A DNA stretch of 7,025 nt from Candidatus Falkowiibacteriota bacterium (GTDB taxonomy: Bacteria > Patescibacteriota > Patescibacteriia > Patescibacteriales > UBA12075): contig JAUVLY010000042.1 in the NCBI GenBank assembly GCA_030600505.1, forward strand, positions 1 to 7,025, in the 5' to 3' direction. Below the pieces are notes generated by a model. That model ran no database searches and was not told where the DNA came from. It saw nothing but the letters and a program-made list of their open reading frames with translations. Positions 4,983-7,025 of this stretch are shown here, piece by piece (position 1 is the first letter of the stretch; every line of letters begins with the position of its first letter). Position numbers and translations under genes: made by a program.

Positions 4983-6122
4983 ATGACAATACTAGGCATC
5001 GAAACCAGCTGTGATGAAACCGCGGCCGCGGTTATTAAGGGCGGTGGTGACACAATTGAAGTTTTATCCAACATAATTGCCAGCCAAATTGAAATACATA
5101 AGAAATACGGCGGCGTTGTGCCTGAAGTGGCGGCGCGCGAACATGTCTTGAAAATTCTGCCGGTAATAAACGAGGCGATTGAACAGGCCAGCGTTAATCG
5201 TAGGGGCATGATTAATCATGCCCCTACGATTAACAATCATGTTCCTACGATCGCCCCGGCGATTGACGCGATCGCGGTTGCGGCCGGACCAGGCCTTATC
5301 ACCTCCCTTATGGTTGGGATGGGAACCGCCAAAACCCTGGCCTATGCCTGGGATATCCCGGTCATCCCCATTAATCATATCGAAGGACATATATATGCTA
5401 ATTTTATAAACAAAGAGAGAGCAGACGACAGACAGCAGACGACAGAATTTCCAGCTGTGGTTTTAACCGTATCTGGTGGACATACGTTGTTGGCTTTAAT
5501 GAGGGGTCATGGAGATATAAAAACCATTGGCCAGACCAGGGATGACGCGGCCGGTGAGGCTTTTGACAAAGGCGCTAAGATGCTGGGCCTTGGCTATCCT
5601 GGCGGACCGGCTATTGCTGCAGAAGCAGCAAAAACACTAAATCCCAAGCACCAAGCACCAAATAAATTACAAACATCAAATTCCAATGACCAAAATAAAA
5701 TAAATTTACCGCGTCCGATGATTAATTCAAAAAATTTTGATTTTAGTTTTTCTGGCTTAAAAACTGCATTACTCTACAGTCTTAAAAAAGACAAGAAATG
5801 GAAGAATAAAATTCCGGAATACGCGTGCGAATACCAACAGGCGATTATTGATGTATTGATTTCTAAAACTATTAAAGCGGCGAAAGAATATAATGTTAGT
5901 ACCATAATGCTGGCCGGTGGGGTAGCAGCGAACGAAGAGTTAAGAGTTCAAATGGCTGAAGCCACAAAAAAACAACTTCCCGATTTACGATTCACGCTCC
6001 CCGATTTACGATTCACAACCGACAATGCCGCTATGATGGCGGCCGCTGGATATTTTAAAGCACAACGCCAAGAATTTACGCCATGGCAAGATTTAAAAGT
6101 TGATTGTAATTTGGAACTATAA
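4983..6122 (+). CDS. tsaD: tRNA N6-adenosine threonylcarbamoyltransferase TsaD, with repeat-derived insertions
   Basis: TsaD transfers threonylcarbamoyl to A37 of ANN-decoding tRNAs (t6A), together with TsaB and TsaE. All core motifs are present: GIETSCDET (5-13), the metal-binding NHIEGH (H132, H136), SGGHT (164-168), DDAAGEAFDKG (187-197), FSFSGLKT (254-261), GGVAANEELR (312-321) and TDNAAM (346-351, D347). The protein is 379 residues against a usual ~335-345. The excess falls in three places: 71-90 (palindrome), about 146-155 (14-nt tandem) and about 218-241 (dispersed repeat). A 7-residue duplication, LPDLRFT twice (332-345), lies just before TDNAAM without clear extra length. The ATG at 4983 gives the family start MTILGIET; a GTG at 4968 would add five residues and overlap the toxin gene. 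It starts one base after the toxin stop. The frame is intact, so it is probably functional. Confidence 0.97.
   Translation: MTILGIETSCDETAAAVIKGGGDTIEVLSNIIASQIEIHKKYGGVVPEVAAREHVLKILPVINEAIEQASVNRRGMINHAPTINNHVPTIAPAIDAIAVAAGPGLITSLMVGMGTAKTLAYAWDIPVIPINHIEGHIYANFINKERADDRQQTTEFPAVVLTVSGGHTLLALMRGHGDIKTIGQTRDDAAGEAFDKGAKMLGLGYPGGPAIAAEAAKTLNPKHQAPNKLQTSNSNDQNKINLPRPMINSKNFDFSFSGLKTALLYSLKKDKKWKNKIPEYACEYQQAIIDVLISKTIKAAKEYNVSTIMLAGGVAANEELRVQMAEATKKQLPDLRFTLPDLRFTTDNAAMMAAAGYFKAQRQEFTPWQDLKVDCNLEL
5193..5252. repeat. In-frame 60-nt palindromic insertion within tsaD
   Basis: Positions 5193-5234 form a 42-nt perfect palindrome, whose half-site is GTTAATCGTAGGGGCATGATT with the other half its exact reverse complement. 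It is followed by a degenerate second copy of the right arm (5235-5252, 15 of 18 bases matching 5214-5231). The palindrome begins on a codon boundary and equals codons 71-84; the whole element equals codons 71-90. Removing those 20 codons leaves EAIEQAS-APA-IDAIAVAAGPG, close to normal TsaD spacing. The GTAGGGGC-type palindrome resembles intergenic dispersed repeats. Confidence 0.9.
5420..5446. repeat. 14-nt tandem repeat within tsaD
   Basis: AGCAGACGACAGAC at 5420-5433 is followed directly by AGCAGACGACAGA at 5434-5446. It encodes the polar stretch ADDRQQTTE (147-155) between the metal-binding HIEGH helix and the SGGHT strand, where TsaD proteins usually have a shorter linker. As 14 is not a multiple of three, the second copy is read in a different phase from the first. 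Confidence 0.75.
5640..5703. repeat. Copy of the AAGCACCAAATAA dispersed repeat, translated within tsaD
   Basis: Codons 220-240 encode a Q/N/S/K-rich stretch (start NPKHQAPNKLQ, end SNDQNKI) unlike the rest of the protein. The DNA shares the exact 14-mer CAAGCACCAAATAA (5652-5665) and 12-mer CAATGACCAAAA (5684-5695) with the spacer repeat at 92-160, in the same order but closer together. CAAGCAC is itself repeated at 5645-5651 and 5652-5658. Usual TsaD proteins have about eight residues here before PRPM, so some 16 residues look added. Confidence 0.88.
5976..6017. repeat. 21-nt (7-codon) tandem duplication within tsaD
   Basis: Two adjacent 21-nt units (5976-5996 and 5997-6017) match at 19 of 21 positions and share CCCGATTTACGATTCAC. 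Each is in phase and encodes LPDLRFT (332-338, 339-345), immediately before the TDNAAM metal-site motif. The usual cysteine before TDNAA is threonine here. Confidence 0.88.
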
Positions 6123-6142
6123 ATATTTTATTCCTTAAATCT

Positions 6143-6182
6143 CCCCCTCTCCTGGCTAGGAGAGGGGGTTGGGGGGAGAGGG
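6143..6182. repeat. CCCCTCTCC/GGAGAGGGG dispersed hairpin repeat downstream of tsaD
   Basis: A perfect 11-bp stem CCCCCTCTCCT / AGGAGAGGGGG (6143-6153 and 6158-6168, loop GGCT) is followed by a second GGAGAGGG at 6175-6182 that could pair with the same left arm, so two alternative hairpins exist. The class is common as an intergenic repeat in many bacterial draft genomes, as far as I remember. It has no T tail and lies just before the true terminator. Confidence 0.85.
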
Positions 6183-6187
6183 TTAAT

Positions 6188-6221
6188 AAAAACAATCCCA
6201 AATACTCAGGATTGTTTTTTT
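6188..6221. terminator. Bidirectional rho-independent terminator between tsaD and the histidine kinase gene
   Basis: An 11-bp perfect stem AAAAACAATCC / GGATTGTTTTT (6188-6198 and 6209-6219) with a 10-nt loop runs into TTTTTTT ending at 6221. The mirror-image A tract gives a T run on the - strand too, so it can stop both the tsaD operon and the convergent kinase gene, whose stop is at 6233-6231. Confidence 0.9.
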
Positions 6222-6230
6222 GATATTATA

Positions 6231-7025
6231 TTATTTTCCCTTCTTCACAATTGGAAACTGAAGAGTAATTTGTGTACCAACGTTTTCAATAGAATCAACT
6301 GTGATCGTAGCGTTCATCATCTCTACCAAACGCTTGGTAATCCACATTCCCAAACCAGTACCGGTAATATCTTTGGTTTTTTCATTTTTAATCCGATAAA
6401 ATTTTTCAAACAAGCGTTCCCGGTCTTTACTGGACATGCCTAGCCCTGTGTCTTTGACCTTTACTTCCAGCACCCGGCCGTCAAAACGAGCGTGAGTAAG
6501 CACCTGAATCTCGCCTGCGGGCGTATACTTGATCGCGTTGCCTATCAAGTTAATCAACACCTGCCTAAACCGATCTTTATCAATATTTATAATCGGCAAA
6601 ACTTCTTTGTGTGCTTGGAAATTAAGAGCCAATTTTTTATTTTTTGCCTGGACCATTAATTCAGCCACGGTTTCTTTTATTATTTGCGTCGGCTCTGTTG
6701 GTTCCGGATTCAGAGATATGCGTCCTTGTTCAATACGGCCAACGTCCAAAAGGTCGTCAACCAAAACGGCCAGCCGCTCAGAAGCGCTTGAAGCCATGGT
6801 TAAGGCGTCTTTGGTTTTGGCATTAATCGGCCCCATTTCCCCGTTTATTACCATTGACAGAAACCCGGAAATACCGGTAATCGGAGTACGCAATTCATGG
6901 GTAGCCATTGAAACAAATTCGTCCTTCATCTTATCAACTTCTTTCACCTTTTTATAGAGCAGGGCATAGTCCCAGAGCCGCACCACGACCAGAAGAAAAA
7001 GAATAACCACAAAAACCGTACCAAT
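6231..7025 (-). CDS. Sensor histidine kinase, C-terminal part (5' end outside the window)
   Basis: The frame is open to the window edge, giving the last 264 residues. The visible part begins with a hydrophobic membrane helix (about 1-15: IGTVFVVILFLLVVV), then a short linker helix and the HisKA domain with phosphoacceptor H43 in FVSMATHELRTP. The HATPase domain follows with N box NLIGNAIKYTP (159-169), G1 box KDTGLGM (191-197), F box FEKFYRIKN (206-214) and G2 box GTGLGMWI (222-229). It autophosphorylates the histidine and passes the phosphate to a response regulator not seen here. The GTG at 7010 is not taken as the start, because the frame and the hydrophobic helix continue upstream of it. 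The sensory part and signal are unknown. Confidence 0.93.
   Translation of the reverse strand: MGTVFVVILFLLVVVRLWDYALLYKKVKEVDKMKDEFVSMATHELRTPITGISGFLSMVINGEMGPINAKTKDALTMASSASERLAVLVDDLLDVGRIEQGRISLNPEPTEPTQIIKETVAELMVQAKNKKLALNFQAHKEVLPIINIDKDRFRQVLINLIGNAIKYTPAGEIQVLTHARFDGRVLEVKVKDTGLGMSSKDRERLFEKFYRIKNEKTKDITGTGLGMWITKRLVEMMNATITVDSIENVGTQITLQFPIVKKGK

Noticed and set aside
5064..5409. Overlapping reading frames on both strands within tsaD
   Set aside because: They are shadows of tsaD. The antisense one contains the same VNRRGMINHAPTIN peptide only because the palindrome reads identically on both strands.
5193..6017. CRISPR array or mobile element inside tsaD
   Set aside because: The repeats are of different families and lengths, with no regular spacing or spacers, no transposase, and an uninterrupted TsaD frame.
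1..7025. Alternative genetic code with UGA read as an amino acid
   Set aside because: All visible stops are TAA or TAG, but no gene needs an in-frame TGA to stay open, tryptophan uses TGG, and ten genes in AT-rich DNA are too few to infer recoding.

Overview
This window is most likely from a small-genome, AT-rich bacterium, and I infer the Candidate Phyla Radiation (Patescibacteria, Parcubacteria-like). The reasons are short AT-rich spacers, nearly all starts lacking a Shine-Dalgarno sequence, and dispersed low-complexity repeats of the 'AAGCACCAAATAA', 'CCCCTCTCC', 'CTGCCTGC' and 'GATTTACGATT' kinds, which I associate with such genomes from memory. All visible stops are TAA or TAG and no gene needs a non-standard code.

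Layout. Positions 1-4144 hold a folate one-carbon island. The last 24 codons of a formate-tetrahydrofolate ligase (fhs) lead, across a repeat-filled spacer, into a canonical folD on the + strand. A shared hairpin terminator separates this from a convergent - strand operon that reads, in transcription order: Nudix hydrolase, glyA (serine hydroxymethyltransferase), a 96-residue unknown protein, and a second, strongly diverged FolD paralogue. Together Fhs, FolD and GlyA interconvert formate, 10-formyl-, methenyl-, methylene-THF and serine/glycine.

Positions 4145-4281 hold two divergent near-consensus sigma70-type promoters, one for the Nudix-glyA operon and one for a tRNA-Glu(TTC) gene. After the tRNA come a hairpin and a third promoter overlapping an operator-like ATGTAC pair. 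This drives a Phd/YefM-like antitoxin and a RelE/ParE-like toxin, and tsaD (tRNA t6A synthesis) starts one base after the toxin stop. tsaD ends at a repeat hairpin plus a bidirectional terminator. The window closes with the C-terminal part of a membrane-attached sensor histidine kinase on the - strand.

The most unusual signal is in tsaD. The reading frame is intact and every catalytic motif is present, but the coding sequence carries four repeat-derived patches: a 42-nt perfect palindrome with an extra partial arm (60 nt, exactly 20 codons), a 14-nt tandem repeat, a roughly 50-60 nt patch matching the repeat in the fhs-folD spacer, and a 21-nt (7-codon) tandem duplication. Three of them appear to lengthen the protein to 379 residues against a usual ~335-345. 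The same class of repeat also borders or enters the ends of the second folD. This looks like non-coding dispersed repeats being domesticated as peptide within an essential gene. A second point of interest is that tsaD sits as the apparent third gene of a toxin-antitoxin operon.
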